64,000 nucleotides of DNA, from contig CAZVUM010000013.1 in the NCBI GenBank assembly GCA_964629575.1, positions 18,186-82,185 of the forward strand, given 5' to 3'. Positions within the stretch are counted from its first letter, which is position 1, and each line of letters starts with the position of its first letter. Shown piece after piece: positions 39,982 through 48,383 of this stretch. This DNA is from JAYPWI01 sp964629575. GTDB lineage: Bacteria > Actinomycetota > Acidimicrobiia > Acidimicrobiales > Poriferisodalaceae. The notes beneath the pieces were generated by a model. The model had not been told where the DNA came from and made no database searches. It saw nothing but the letters and a program-made list of their open reading frames with translations. Both the position numbers and the translations under genes were made by a program.

Positions 39982-40493
39982 CCGATCGTCTCGAACGGCT
40001 CTGGGCGACCTGGCGCAGCGACTACGTCGCCGACCCCGCTCGCCGCGCAGACGGCGAGACGGACTGCGTGCTCTGCGGGGTGCTCGATCTCCGTCATGAG
40101 CACCCCGATGAGCTGATCGCGATCGGCGAGACCGCCGCGGTCGTGGTCAACGCATACCCCTACACCAGTGGCCACGTGATGGTGCTGCCCTATCGCCATG
40201 TTGCGCGCCTCGCTGATCTCGAGCTCGAGGAGCGGCGTGAACTCTTCGACCTCCTCGACGCCACCGTCGCGGCGGTCGAGGCCACCTATGGTCCAGACGG
40301 CGTCAACTTCGGCGCCAACCTCGGCCGCGGTGCGGGCGCGGGCATCCCCGGCCACCTCCACGTGCACGTGCTGCCCCGCTGGGTCGGAGACACCAACTTC
40401 ATGACGACCATCAGCGGCGTGCGGGTCGTCCCCGAATCCCTGGCCGACACACGTGATCGCCTCCGCGCCGCACTCAAGGAGCCGCGCGAGTAG
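39978..40493 (+). CDS. HIT-family protein (AP4A phosphorylase-like)
   Basis: A 171-residue nucleotide-binding protein. CVLCG near residue 34 is half of the zinc site seen in actinobacterial HIT proteins. GHLHVHVLPRW near 118 is the histidine triad with the catalytic His. PYRHVARLADLE is the helix of the nucleotide site. The mycobacterial homologue in the same position, before the phosphatidylinositol-phosphate synthase gene, is an AP4A phosphorylase, so the same role is likely here. The GTG overlaps the preceding stop by 4 bases. Confidence 0.9.
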   Translation: MTDRLERLWATWRSDYVADPARRADGETDCVLCGVLDLRHEHPDELIAIGETAAVVVNAYPYTSGHVMVLPYRHVARLADLELEERRELFDLLDATVAAVEATYGPDGVNFGANLGRGAGAGIPGHLHVHVLPRWVGDTNFMTTISGVRVVPESLADTRDRLRAALKEPRE

Positions 40494-40534
40494 GCAGGAT
40501 CGCCCGCGAAATTCGTGGTGTCAGCGTCACCCGA

Positions 40535-40540
40535 TAGCGT
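40535..40540 (+). promoter_or_regulatory. -10 element TAGCGT, leaderless start at 40549
   Basis: TAGCGT ends 8 bases before the GTG at 40549, giving the lipid genes a promoter of their own within the block. Confidence 0.6.
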
Positions 40541-40548
40541 GGCCGACC

Positions 40549-41169
40549 GTGGCTGACGATCCCCTCGGCGGGCCGCTGCCGAACGACGATGCAGAGGTGC
40601 GCGACGAGCTGCCTGAGGACCTCGATCGCGGCTTCGTTGGGCCATACACGTTTCCCAACAACAACAAGCGACGGATCACCGGGACCCTCTACCTCGCCGC
40701 GGCAGCGGCGACCCTGATCGTCGTCTGGGTCGCAGGGAGCGATGCGGTTCTCACCAATACAGGCGTCGCGATCGGCGCGGTGGGCCTCGCCGCGGTCGGC
40801 GCCTACCAACTCGTGGCCGGCTACTCGACCAAGGTCGACGAGAACGAAGCTCTGGTGGCGGCGAGCCGGGACCTCGGTTTCGCTGTCGGCCATGCGAGCG
40901 CGCAGCTGGGCTGGCGGGGCTTCGCCTCCCGGCCGACGTGGCGGATGCTCGTGTACTCGGCCGAGGATCCGCCGGCCAAGCGAGGGATGGTCCTCGTCGA
41001 CGCGGTGAACGGCGGCGTCGTCGATCGCTACGTCGAGGACAATCCCGAGGACTGGATCGAAACGGTCCCGAGTGCGCGTGGGGGTCCAGCGGGAGAGCAG
41101 GCGACGCCCGCCGCCACGAGCGACGAGTCGGGCCATGAAAGCGCAAAGGAATCGAACGACGATGTTTGA
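40549..41169 (+). CDS. Two-helix membrane protein of unknown function
   Basis: A 206-residue protein: an acidic N-terminus (DDAEVRDELPEDLD), two membrane helices (about 45-62 and 68-88), a soluble C-terminal domain (DLGFAVGHASAQLGWRGFAS, then WRMLVYSAEDPPAKRGMVLV) and a disordered acidic tail. I do not recognise the family. It is the first gene behind a fresh promoter, and its stop overlaps the start of the phosphatidylinositol-phosphate synthase gene by 8 bases, so it probably serves lipid head-group synthesis or placement. That is context only. Confidence 0.75.
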   Translation: MADDPLGGPLPNDDAEVRDELPEDLDRGFVGPYTFPNNNKRRITGTLYLAAAAATLIVVWVAGSDAVLTNTGVAIGAVGLAAVGAYQLVAGYSTKVDENEALVAASRDLGFAVGHASAQLGWRGFASRPTWRMLVYSAEDPPAKRGMVLVDAVNGGVVDRYVEDNPEDWIETVPSARGGPAGEQATPAATSDESGHESAKESNDDV

Positions 41170-41752
41170 CGGCAGCTTCCGGAAGGGCGTGGATCAGGTC
41201 ACCGATCCCGTCGGCCGCAGCTTCGTCCGCATCGGGATCAGCGCCGACCACCTCACCCTGTTCGGGCTCGTGATGTCGGTTGCCACAGCGATTGCCGTCG
41301 GTGCGGGCGAGTTGAAGCTGGGTGTGCTCTTCCTGGTGCTCACCGCGCTCGGCGACCTGCTCGACGGGGCGGTCGCCAAGGCTGCAGGGACCAGCTCGGC
41401 CCGTGGCGCGTTCTTCGACTCGACGATCGATCGGGTGACCGACGCTCTGCTCCTCGGGGGGATCGCCTGGCACCTCGCCGAGACCGAGAGCGCGCACATG
41501 CCGATCTTGCCGATGGCGCTCCTCGCGGTGTCCTCGGTGATCAGCTACGAACGGGCCAAGGCAGAGTTGCTCGGGTTCGACGCCAAGGGCGGTCTCATGG
41601 AACGGGCCGAGCGGGTCTTCGTTCTGGGATTCGCTCTCTTCTTCGATGCGATCCTCATCCCGGTGCTGTGGGTGATGTTGGTGCTGACCTCGATCACGGC
41701 CGTGCAACGCTTCTTCAAGGTGTGGGCGCAGGCCACGAGAGCACTGCGCTGA
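41162..41752 (+). CDS. pgsA: CDP-alcohol phosphatidyltransferase, phosphatidylinositol-phosphate synthase type
   Basis: A 196-residue integral membrane enzyme. The CDP-alcohol motif is present at about residues 62-88: DLLDGAVAK, then SARGAFFDSTID, giving the Asp quartet; DGAVAK has Lys where DGxxAR is usual. About six membrane helices surround it. In this neighbourhood (HIT before, PatA and PimA after) the mycobacterial homologue makes phosphatidylinositol phosphate from CDP-diacylglycerol and inositol phosphate, which is the best call. It overlaps the gene before by 8 bases and is 2 bases from the gene after. Confidence 0.88.
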   Translation: MFDGSFRKGVDQVTDPVGRSFVRIGISADHLTLFGLVMSVATAIAVGAGELKLGVLFLVLTALGDLLDGAVAKAAGTSSARGAFFDSTIDRVTDALLLGGIAWHLAETESAHMPILPMALLAVSSVISYERAKAELLGFDAKGGLMERAERVFVLGFALFFDAILIPVLWVMLVLTSITAVQRFFKVWAQATRALR

Positions 41753-41754
41753 AG

Positions 41755-42645
41755 GTGTCCGCCAAGGACGACATCGTCACCGGGATCTACCGCGGCGGCT
41801 CGTGGGCCGCTCGGCACCTTCCGGGCGTAGTGGCTGCGCGGCTGCCCGAGCTGGCGGCCCGCCCCCTGGTCGCAGCCGCCCGTACACAACGGGCGATGGT
41901 CGCGCGGCACATGCGTCGGGCCCTCGGCCCAGGGGCCAGCGATCGCGCCATTCGTCGGGCGGTCACGGGGGCCTACGAGTCCTATGCGCGGTATTGGGTC
42001 GAGTCCTTCAGGCTTCCCGACGTCGGCGCAGCCGAACTCACCGCCGGGATCGACGTCCCCGCGTACCACCACGTCGAGGCAGGTCTCGAACGCGGCAACG
42101 GTGTGATCCTGGCGCTCCCACACCTCGGTGGTTGGGAGTGGGCGGGCTTTTGGATGGCCACCGTGAACCGGTTGCCGATCACCGTGGTGGTCGAGGCAAT
42201 CGAGCCACCCGAGCTGTTCGACTGGTTCGTGCGATTCCGTTCGGATCTCGGGATGAACGTGGTGCCGCTCGACAAGGACGCCGGCGGCGAGGTGCTCGCG
42301 GCACTCGGACGCAACGAGATCGTGTGCCTGTTGTGTGACCGCGACATCGGGGGCGGTGGCATCGAGGCCGACTTTCTCGGGGAGCGCACCACCCTCCCGG
42401 CGGGCCCGGCGCTGCTCGGTCTCCGAGCGGAGGCAACCGTTCTGCCAACCGCCGTGTACTTCCGGCCAGGGGGCGGCCACCTCGGCGTCGTGCGGCCACC
42501 GCTCGACACTGCCCGCAGGGGAAAGCTGCGCGAGGACGTGTCCAGGGTCACCCAGCATCTGGCCGATGACCTTGGCCTGCTGATTCGGCGCGCCCCCGAG
42601 CAGTGGCACATGTTCCAGCCCAACTGGCCGAGCGATTCGGCCTGA
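41755..42645 (+). CDS. patA: Lipid A/PIM-type acyltransferase (PatA-like)
   Basis: A 296-residue membrane-associated acyltransferase of the LpxL/HtrB superfamily. The catalytic His-x4-Glu is in LPHLGGWEWAG near residue 120, and CDRDIGGGGI and TTLPAGPALL give the later conserved blocks. Placed directly between pgsA and pimA, it corresponds to mycobacterial PatA, which palmitoylates the first mannose of phosphatidylinositol mannosides. The GTG at 41755 is 2 bases after the pgsA stop, with AAGG overlapping it. A fresh -10 separates it from pimA. Confidence 0.85.
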   Translation: MSAKDDIVTGIYRGGSWAARHLPGVVAARLPELAARPLVAAARTQRAMVARHMRRALGPGASDRAIRRAVTGAYESYARYWVESFRLPDVGAAELTAGIDVPAYHHVEAGLERGNGVILALPHLGGWEWAGFWMATVNRLPITVVVEAIEPPELFDWFVRFRSDLGMNVVPLDKDAGGEVLAALGRNEIVCLLCDRDIGGGGIEADFLGERTTLPAGPALLGLRAEATVLPTAVYFRPGGGHLGVVRPPLDTARRGKLREDVSRVTQHLADDLGLLIRRAPEQWHMFQPNWPSDSA

Positions 42646-42685
42646 GCCGGTCACGCTCAGCTGTCGCACCACGGGTGTCATGACC

Positions 42686-42691
42686 TAGCGT
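42686..42691 (+). promoter_or_regulatory. -10 element TAGCGT, leaderless start at 42699
   Basis: TAGCGT ends 7 bases before the GTG start of the mannosyltransferase gene. Confidence 0.6.
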
Positions 42692-42698
42692 TGAGGGG

Positions 42699-43859
42699 GT
42701 GCGCATCGGGATCGTTTCGCCGTACAGCCTGACGGTCCCTGGCGGGGTGCAGGCGCAAGTACTCGGTTTGGCGAGGTCGTTGTCCGATCTCGGCCACAGC
42801 ACGCGTGTCCTTGGCCCCTGTGACGGGGCGCCACCCGCGGTCGGTGTCACGCCGCTCGGCGCGTCGATCCCGACCTTCGCCAATGGATCCATCGCGCCGA
42901 TCGCGCCCGATGTCGCGTGCACCTTGCGCACGATCCGCTCCCTGGCCGACGAAGAGTTCGACGTCATCCACATCCACGAACCCATCTGCCCGGGGCCCTG
43001 CCAGACCGCCCTGTTCACCAAGTACGCCCCGATCGTCGGCACCTGGCACGCGGCGGGAGGGAGCAAGGCCTACCTCACCCCGGGAGTGAAGTGGCTCGCC
43101 GACCGGGCGAGCGTGCGCGCCGCCGTGTCGACCGATGCGCGCGACATGGCAGCAGCCGCTCTGGGCGGCGACTACGAGATCGTGTTCAACGGCATCGACC
43201 TCGACGGCGTCCGCAAGACCGACCCGTGGCTCGCGGCACAGCCGACGATCGCGTACGTCGGACGGCACGAGCCGCGCAAGGGTCTCGCCGTTCTGCTCGA
43301 GGCGGTGCAGCAGCTGCCTGCATCCACCCGGCTCTGGGTGATGTCCGAGGGCCCCCAGACCCAAGAACTTCGTGCGAGGTACGCCCACGACGAGCGCATC
43401 GAGTGGCTGGGCAACATCACCGACGAGGAGAAGCTCGCCCGCATCAAGGGCGCAGACGTCTTCTGCGTTCCGTCCCTGCGCGGGGAGAGCTTCGGCATCG
43501 TCTTGCTCGAAGGCATGGCGGCCCGCACTCCAGTGGTGGCGAGCGATCTCCCCGGGTACCGCAACGTCGCGCACACAGGTCGCGAAGCGCTTCTCGTTCC
43601 GCCCGGTGACGTCGATCGCCTCGCCGAAGGGCTCCGACGCGTGCTCAACGACCCGGCGCTGGCCTCCTCCCTCGTGGCGTCAGGCGAGCCCCGGGCCGAA
43701 CAGTTCGCCATGGACCGCCTCGCAGAGACATACCTCGACCTCTACGAGAGAGCGATCGCTGTCGAGCGTGACGCAGGAACCGTTCGTCCGGTGACGGGGT
43801 GGTGGCCTCGCAGGCGTCGAGCCGCCCGGTCGGCAAGCAGCCCGCATCGCGAGCGCTGA
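42699..43859 (+). CDS. pimA: GT4 glycosyltransferase, phosphatidylinositol mannosyltransferase (PimA-like)
   Basis: A 386-residue GT-B enzyme adding the first mannose from GDP-mannose to phosphatidylinositol on the inner membrane face. The opening MRIGIVSPYSLTVPGGVQAQ is nearly diagnostic for PimA. HIHEPICPG and VGTWHAAGG follow in the N-terminal lobe. The C-terminal lobe has AYVGRHEPRKGLAVLLEA, and the GT4 E-x7-E element lies in PSLRGESFGIVLLEGMA. The length equals mycobacterial PimA. With pgsA and patA it completes the first steps of PIM synthesis. Confidence 0.92.
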   Translation: MRIGIVSPYSLTVPGGVQAQVLGLARSLSDLGHSTRVLGPCDGAPPAVGVTPLGASIPTFANGSIAPIAPDVACTLRTIRSLADEEFDVIHIHEPICPGPCQTALFTKYAPIVGTWHAAGGSKAYLTPGVKWLADRASVRAAVSTDARDMAAAALGGDYEIVFNGIDLDGVRKTDPWLAAQPTIAYVGRHEPRKGLAVLLEAVQQLPASTRLWVMSEGPQTQELRARYAHDERIEWLGNITDEEKLARIKGADVFCVPSLRGESFGIVLLEGMAARTPVVASDLPGYRNVAHTGREALLVPPGDVDRLAEGLRRVLNDPALASSLVASGEPRAEQFAMDRLAETYLDLYERAIAVERDAGTVRPVTGWWPRRRRAARSASSPHRER

Positions 43860-43863
43860 CCCT

Positions 43864-43869
43864 TACACT
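43864..43869 (+). promoter_or_regulatory. -10 element TACACT with 40-base leader
   Basis: TACACT just after the pimA stop would start a transcript near 43877, leaving about 40 leader bases before the ATG at 43916. Confidence 0.4.
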
Positions 43870-43915
43870 CTCTCGCGGCACGCACCCGGCACGTCTCCCG
43901 TGCGAGTTCTTCGAC

Positions 43916-44791
43916 ATGGACACCGACATCGAACAGATCGACCACCACCGCCAACGGATCGACCGATTGATCCTCGTCTTTTGGCTCACCGCGCTCCTGT
44001 CGGGATTGGTGGTGGGCCTGGTGTTGTGGGTCGTCACCCCGCTGGGATGGCTGGGCCTCCCGGTGGCGCTCGGTGTCGCTGCGCTTCTCGCCGTTCTGCT
44101 CCTCCGTCGGTCAGAGCGGTGGCTGGTCGATTCCTACGGCGGCTCCGACGTCGATGAGTCCACCCACCCGCGCCTGGTCAACGTCGTCGAAGGGCTGTGT
44201 GCCAGCTCCGGGGTTGCGCAACCTCAGCTTCGGATCGTCGACTCTCCCGCCGTCAACATGATCGCCGTGGGGCGCCACCCGAGCAGGTCGTGGCTGGTCG
44301 TCACCAGCGGAGCGTTGGAGAACGCGAGTCGTATCGAGCTCGAAGCCCTGGTCGCCAACGAGGTCAGCCAGGTCCGCACGCTCGACACGGCCCACGCGAG
44401 CACGGTCGCGACCACCGTCGGGCTTCCGGCGCTGCTCGCCGACATCGGCAAGCGGTTGCGGGCCGGCCGATCGATCAACGGCTCGGCGGGTTCGGCAGGA
44501 GGGCGCGCGGCGGGAGCCGTGTGTGGACTCTTCATTCCTCTCGCAGGGGTGAGCCGCCGTCGTTCGGCCGCCGAGCTCGAACCCCACCGCGACTTTCGCA
44601 CCGACGTCACCGGGGTCCAGCTCACCCGGTATCCGCCCGGCATGATCGCAGCGCTCGAACGCGCCGAGTCGGCCTCGGACGCGGTGCTCGATGTCGCGGG
44701 AGCAGGAGCTGCTCTCTGCGTCGTGGATCCCCGTGACTCGCGCGTCCGCCCACCACTCTCGGAGCGCATCGCAGCTCTTCGTGAGCTCTGA
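43916..44791 (+). CDS. M48-like membrane protein with all zinc ligands lost (pseudoprotease)
   Basis: A 291-residue homologue of HtpX/M48 proteases. Two membrane helices lie at about 18-40 and 43-63. The family frame is clear: PAVNMIAVGRHPSRSWLVVT, then ELEALVANEVSQV. The HExxH site is NEVSQ at 148-152, so both His are replaced. The downstream Glu that binds zinc is also missing in the matching HRDFRTD stretch (224-230). A hydrophobic hairpin lies near 196-212. It cannot act as a zinc protease and may be a scaffold or regulator. It is the gene after pimA and is 4 bases before the lipoprotein gene. Confidence 0.8.
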   Translation: MDTDIEQIDHHRQRIDRLILVFWLTALLSGLVVGLVLWVVTPLGWLGLPVALGVAALLAVLLLRRSERWLVDSYGGSDVDESTHPRLVNVVEGLCASSGVAQPQLRIVDSPAVNMIAVGRHPSRSWLVVTSGALENASRIELEALVANEVSQVRTLDTAHASTVATTVGLPALLADIGKRLRAGRSINGSAGSAGGRAAGAVCGLFIPLAGVSRRRSAAELEPHRDFRTDVTGVQLTRYPPGMIAALERAESASDAVLDVAGAGAALCVVDPRDSRVRPPLSERIAALREL

Positions 44792-44795
44792 GGCG

Positions 44796-45935
44796 GTGAC
44801 GGGAGCCCGCCGCTCCTCACTCCCCGTGCGGCCTCTGCGCAGGTCAGCGCTCGCCGCGTGCGTCCTGCTGGCCGGTTGCTCATCGGGGGGATCCCCCGTC
44901 ACCGATGAAGCTGCTGAGCCCACAACCTCAGCGGTCGAAATCGGCGTGACCACCACGACCCGCGTCGTGGACGGCGATCCGCTGTCGCGCGACGACATCA
45001 CCCGCCTCGACTTCGCCCCCGATTCGGTTGCGCCTGACGAGGCACCTCTCACCGGCACCGGGGTCGCCGATGTGAACCTCCTTGCCAGGCCCGCGCTGGC
45101 GATCAAGGTCGACAACGTCGACAGCGCTCGTCCCCAGACGGGCCTCGTCGAGGCCGACCTCGTCTACGAGGAGCTCGTCGAAGGCGGGCTCACGCGACTT
45201 CTGGCCGTGTATCAGAGCGAGGACCCTCCGCTCGTGGGCCCCGTTCGATCGGCACGGTCCACGGACGTCCCGCTGCTGATGCCGCTCAAGACGCCGATGT
45301 TCGTCTGGAGCGGCGCCAACACCGCCTTCTCCGACATGCTCGACCGACGTGCGGTCGCCGACGTCGGTGTCGAGGCGCGGCCCGACGGCTATCTGCGACG
45401 CGACGACCGGAACCCTCCGTCCGATCTGTATGCGCTCACCGAGGTTCTCCGGGGCTTCACCGCGGATGTGGCGTTGCCGCCGCCGCCGCAGTTCTCCTAC
45501 CTGCCCCGAGGTGGCGACGACGGCACCGACGGCCCGCCGGTCGTCGGTGTCGCGGTCGAGTTCGGTTCGACCTCGGTCGTGCATCGCTGGGACGACTCGC
45601 GCCGCGGGTGGGCTCGTGAGCAGAACGGCACCCCACACGTCGATGAGGACGGTGTGCAGGTCGCACCCGAGAACGTGATCGTTCAGTTCGTCACCTACCT
45701 CGACACCGGCCTCGTCGATGCCAACGGCGCGGCCGTGCCGGAGGCACAGATCTGGGAGGGCCAGGGCACGGCGTGGGTGTTGAGCGGCGGCCGGCTCACC
45801 GTGGGGACCTGGTTCAAGCCGAACCTGACCATCGAGACGATCTTTCTCGATGCAGAGGGAGACGAGATCCCCGTCACGCGTGGCCGCACGTGGGTCCTCC
45901 TGGCGCCGGAGGGCGCGGCGAGGGTCCTCGACTAG
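44796..45935 (+). CDS. DUF3048 (YerB-like) lipoprotein
   Basis: A protein of about 379 residues with a lipobox (ACVLLAGC, Cys near residue 28) and a Thr/Ser-rich linker. The DUF3048 domain covers about 95-235: RPALAIKVDNVDSARPQTGL, then YEELVEGGLTRLLAVYQS, then VGPVRSARSTDVPLL. The C-terminal DUF3048 half follows (TVGTWFKPN, then PVTRGRTWVLLAP). The protein should sit on the outer face of the membrane; no biochemical role is known. GTG 44796 has GAGG 2 bases before it; GTG 44826 would give a shorter, more usual lipoprotein signal. Confidence 0.85.
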   Translation: MTGARRSSLPVRPLRRSALAACVLLAGCSSGGSPVTDEAAEPTTSAVEIGVTTTTRVVDGDPLSRDDITRLDFAPDSVAPDEAPLTGTGVADVNLLARPALAIKVDNVDSARPQTGLVEADLVYEELVEGGLTRLLAVYQSEDPPLVGPVRSARSTDVPLLMPLKTPMFVWSGANTAFSDMLDRRAVADVGVEARPDGYLRRDDRNPPSDLYALTEVLRGFTADVALPPPPQFSYLPRGGDDGTDGPPVVGVAVEFGSTSVVHRWDDSRRGWAREQNGTPHVDEDGVQVAPENVIVQFVTYLDTGLVDANGAAVPEAQIWEGQGTAWVLSGGRLTVGTWFKPNLTIETIFLDAEGDEIPVTRGRTWVLLAPEGAARVLD

Positions 45936-45998
45936 CGAGCCGCGCGAGCGCGGCGGAGTGCGAGTGCAATCCACTGCGGATCGACGGCCCGCGGCTTC

Positions 45999-46004
45999 TA
46001 CACT
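45999..46004 (+). promoter_or_regulatory. -10 element TACACT, leaderless pdxS
   Basis: TACACT ends 6 bases before the ATG of pdxS at 46011. Confidence 0.6.
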
Positions 46005-46010
46005 GCCGGC

Positions 46011-46931
46011 ATGGCTGACACCGACGGTTCCCCCAACGGCGCGAGCAGCACCGGGTCCCAGACCGGGACGGTCCGCGTCAAGCGTGGCTTGGCGGACATG
46101 TTGCGCGGCGGCGTGATCATGGACGTCGTGACGCCCGACGAGGCGAAGATCGCCGAGGACGCAGGCGCCGTGGCGGTCATGGCGCTCGAGCGCGTGCCCG
46201 CCGACATTCGGCGCGACGGCGGCGTGGCTCGCATGAGCGATCCGGCGATGATCGAGGGCATCCAGGCCGAGGTCACGATCCCCGTGATGGCCAAGGCGCG
46301 GATCGGTCACTTCGCCGAAGCCCAGATCCTCGAATCGCTCGGCGTCGACTACGTCGATGAGTCCGAGGTACTGACGCCGGCCGACGAGGCGCATCACATC
46401 GACAAGTGGGCATTCACCGTCCCCTTCGTGTGTGGCGCAACCAACCTCGGCGAGGCGCTGCGTCGCATCTCCGAAGGCGCGTGCATGATCCGCAGCAAGG
46501 GCGAGGCCGGCACGGGCAACATCGTCGAGGCGGTTCGCCACCTCCGGTCGATCATCGGCGACATCCGCAAGATCACACAGGCCGATGCTGCCGAGCTGTT
46601 CGACTGGGCCAAGCAGCTGCAGGCACCGCTCGGGCTGATCCAGGAGATCGCCGAGACGGGGTCGCTCCCCGTGCCGATGTTCTGTGCCGGCGGAATCGCG
46701 ACGCCCGCCGATGCGTCGCTCGTGATGCAGCTCGGCGCCGAAGCGGTGTTCGTCGGATCCGGCATCTTCAAGAGCGAGGACCCGTCCCCACGAGCCAAGG
46801 CGATCGTCGAGGCCACGACGCACTTCCGCGATCCCGCCGTGGTGGCCAAGGTGAGCCACGGGCTTGGCGACGCCATGCGCGGGCTCGAGATCGGCGCTCT
46901 CGACACCAAGCTCGCCGACCGCGGCTGGTGA
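46011..46931 (+). CDS. pdxS: Pyridoxal 5'-phosphate synthase, PdxS subunit
   Basis: A 306-residue TIM-barrel subunit that builds PLP from ribose 5-phosphate, glyceraldehyde 3-phosphate and ammonia. Family marks are KRGLADMLRGGVIMDVVTP with the first active-site Lys nearby, AVMALERVPADIRRDGGVARM, YVDESEVLTPADE, RSKGEAGTGNIVEAVRH and the phosphate loop FCAGGIATPADA. The length is that of the family. It is leaderless and forms an operon with pdxT (6-base gap), as in mycobacteria. Confidence 0.97.
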   Translation: MADTDGSPNGASSTGSQTGTVRVKRGLADMLRGGVIMDVVTPDEAKIAEDAGAVAVMALERVPADIRRDGGVARMSDPAMIEGIQAEVTIPVMAKARIGHFAEAQILESLGVDYVDESEVLTPADEAHHIDKWAFTVPFVCGATNLGEALRRISEGACMIRSKGEAGTGNIVEAVRHLRSIIGDIRKITQADAAELFDWAKQLQAPLGLIQEIAETGSLPVPMFCAGGIATPADASLVMQLGAEAVFVGSGIFKSEDPSPRAKAIVEATTHFRDPAVVAKVSHGLGDAMRGLEIGALDTKLADRGW

Positions 46932-46937
46932 GGCTCG

Positions 46938-47561
46938 GTGGGATTTCGGGTCGGCGTCCTGGCTCTCCAGGGTGCCTCTCGTGAGCACGTCCGCGCGCTG
47001 GAGCGCCTGGATGTGTCGCCAGTCGAAGTCCGGGTTCCGCGCGATCTCGAGGGCCTGGATGGCCTGATCCTTCCCGGTGGCGAGAGCACGACGATCTCGA
47101 TGCTCCTCGAGTCGAGCGGGACGTTCGATCCCATCGCCGGTCTGTTGGGCGAGGGGATGCCGGCGTTCGGAACGTGCGCCGGAATGATCCTGCTCGCATC
47201 AGAGGTCCTCGACGGGCGCAGCGATCAGCGCAATTTCTCCATGATCGACCTCACGGTGCGGCGCAACGCCTTCGGCAGGCAGGTGGCGAGCTTTGAGGCC
47301 GACCTCTGCGTGGAGGGGCTCGGCGACGCGTTTCGAGCCGTGTTCATCCGCGCTCCCGGGGTGACCCGGGTGGGTCAGGGGGTCTCGGTCCTGGCCACTG
47401 TGGCCGTCGGAGACCACGAGGACGTCCCGGTGATCTGCCGCGCGGGCTCGATTCTGGTGTCGAGCTTTCATCCCGAGCTCACCGACGACACCCGCTTGCA
47501 CGAGCTGTTCGTCGATCTGCTGCGCAGCCCCGCGACGGTGGCAGAATGTGGAGCGCAGTAG
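46938..47561 (+). CDS. pdxT: Pyridoxal 5'-phosphate synthase, PdxT glutaminase subunit
   Basis: A 207-residue class I glutaminase giving ammonia to PdxS. The substrate loop is LPGGESTTISML at about residues 46-57, the nucleophile Cys is in AFGTCAGMILLA near 80, and the His/Glu pair is in SSFHPELTDD near 179. VGVLALQGASREH is the usual N-terminus. The GTG start lies 6 bases after the pdxS stop. Confidence 0.96.
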   Translation: MGFRVGVLALQGASREHVRALERLDVSPVEVRVPRDLEGLDGLILPGGESTTISMLLESSGTFDPIAGLLGEGMPAFGTCAGMILLASEVLDGRSDQRNFSMIDLTVRRNAFGRQVASFEADLCVEGLGDAFRAVFIRAPGVTRVGQGVSVLATVAVGDHEDVPVICRAGSILVSSFHPELTDDTRLHELFVDLLRSPATVAECGAQ

Positions 47562-47597
47562 GCGAGCGACGATCTCGAGAAGTCGAGCGAGGAACCA

Positions 47598-48347
47598 GTG
47601 TCTGGTCATTCCAAGTGGGCGACGATCAAGCACAAGAAGGGTGCGGCCGACAAGGCGCGCGGCAAGCTCTTCGCCAAGCTGATTCGCCAGGTCGAGGTCG
47701 CGGCGCGCGAGGGCGGCGGCGATCTCGACGCCAATGCGACGCTGCGGACGATGTACCAGAAGGCGCGCGACAACTCGGTGCCGTTGGACACGATCGAGAA
47801 GGCGATCAAGCGGGGGACAGGTGACCTGGAGGGTGTCACCTACGAGCAGGTGAGCTACGAGGGGTATGCGCCCCACGGTGTCGCCGTGTTCGTCGAGGCG
47901 CTCACCGACAATCGCAATCGCACCGGAGCCGAGATTCGTAGCCTGTTCACGCGGGCGGGGGGATCGCTCGCCGAGCCGGGCGCCGTCGCATGGCAATTCG
48001 ATCGCAAGGGCGTGGTGCTGGTGCCGTCGTCTGTCCAGGAGGACGACCTCATGCTCGTCGCGCTCGACGCCGGAGCCGAGGACATCGTGGGCGAGGGTGA
48101 GACCTGGAGAGTGACCACCGAGCCGACGGACACGATGGCGGTGCGCGGTGCGATCGAGGAGGCGGGCATCGAGGTCAGTTCCGCGGATCTCACGTACCTG
48201 CCCCAGAACCTGATCGAACTCTCGGTGACGAGTGAGGCCAGATCGGTGATGGCGGTGATGGACGCGTTGGACGACCACGACGACGTCCAGGGCGTGTACG
48301 CCAACTTCGATGTGCCCGACTCGGTGCTGGCGGAGCTGGCGGAGTAG
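47598..48347 (+). CDS. yebC: YebC/PmpR-family protein (TACO1-like)
   Basis: A 249-residue protein with the family opening SGHSKWATIKHKKGAADKAR and GYAPHGVAVFVEALTDNRNR in the middle. YebC-type proteins bind DNA as regulators in some bacteria; related members help ribosomes at polyproline stretches. It lies just before ruvC, the standard place in actinobacteria. GAGGAA stands 4 bases before the GTG, and a short CTCGA-TCGAG hairpin lies just ahead of that (47574-47587). Confidence 0.95.
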   Translation: MSGHSKWATIKHKKGAADKARGKLFAKLIRQVEVAAREGGGDLDANATLRTMYQKARDNSVPLDTIEKAIKRGTGDLEGVTYEQVSYEGYAPHGVAVFVEALTDNRNRTGAEIRSLFTRAGGSLAEPGAVAWQFDRKGVVLVPSSVQEDDLMLVALDAGAEDIVGEGETWRVTTEPTDTMAVRGAIEEAGIEVSSADLTYLPQNLIELSVTSEARSVMAVMDALDDHDDVQGVYANFDVPDSVLAELAE

Positions 48348-48370
48348 CCGGCGATCGCCACGCGACGCGG

Positions 48371-48376
48371 TAGCAT
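48371..48376 (+). promoter_or_regulatory. -10 element TAGCAT, leaderless ruvC
   Basis: TAGCAT ends 7 bases before the GTG start of ruvC at 48384. Confidence 0.6.
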
Positions 48377-48383
48377 CGAACCT

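Noticed and set aside
44928..46988. A 686-codon open frame on the minus strand.
   Set aside because: It is antisense to the DUF3048 lipoprotein and pdxS, both certain.
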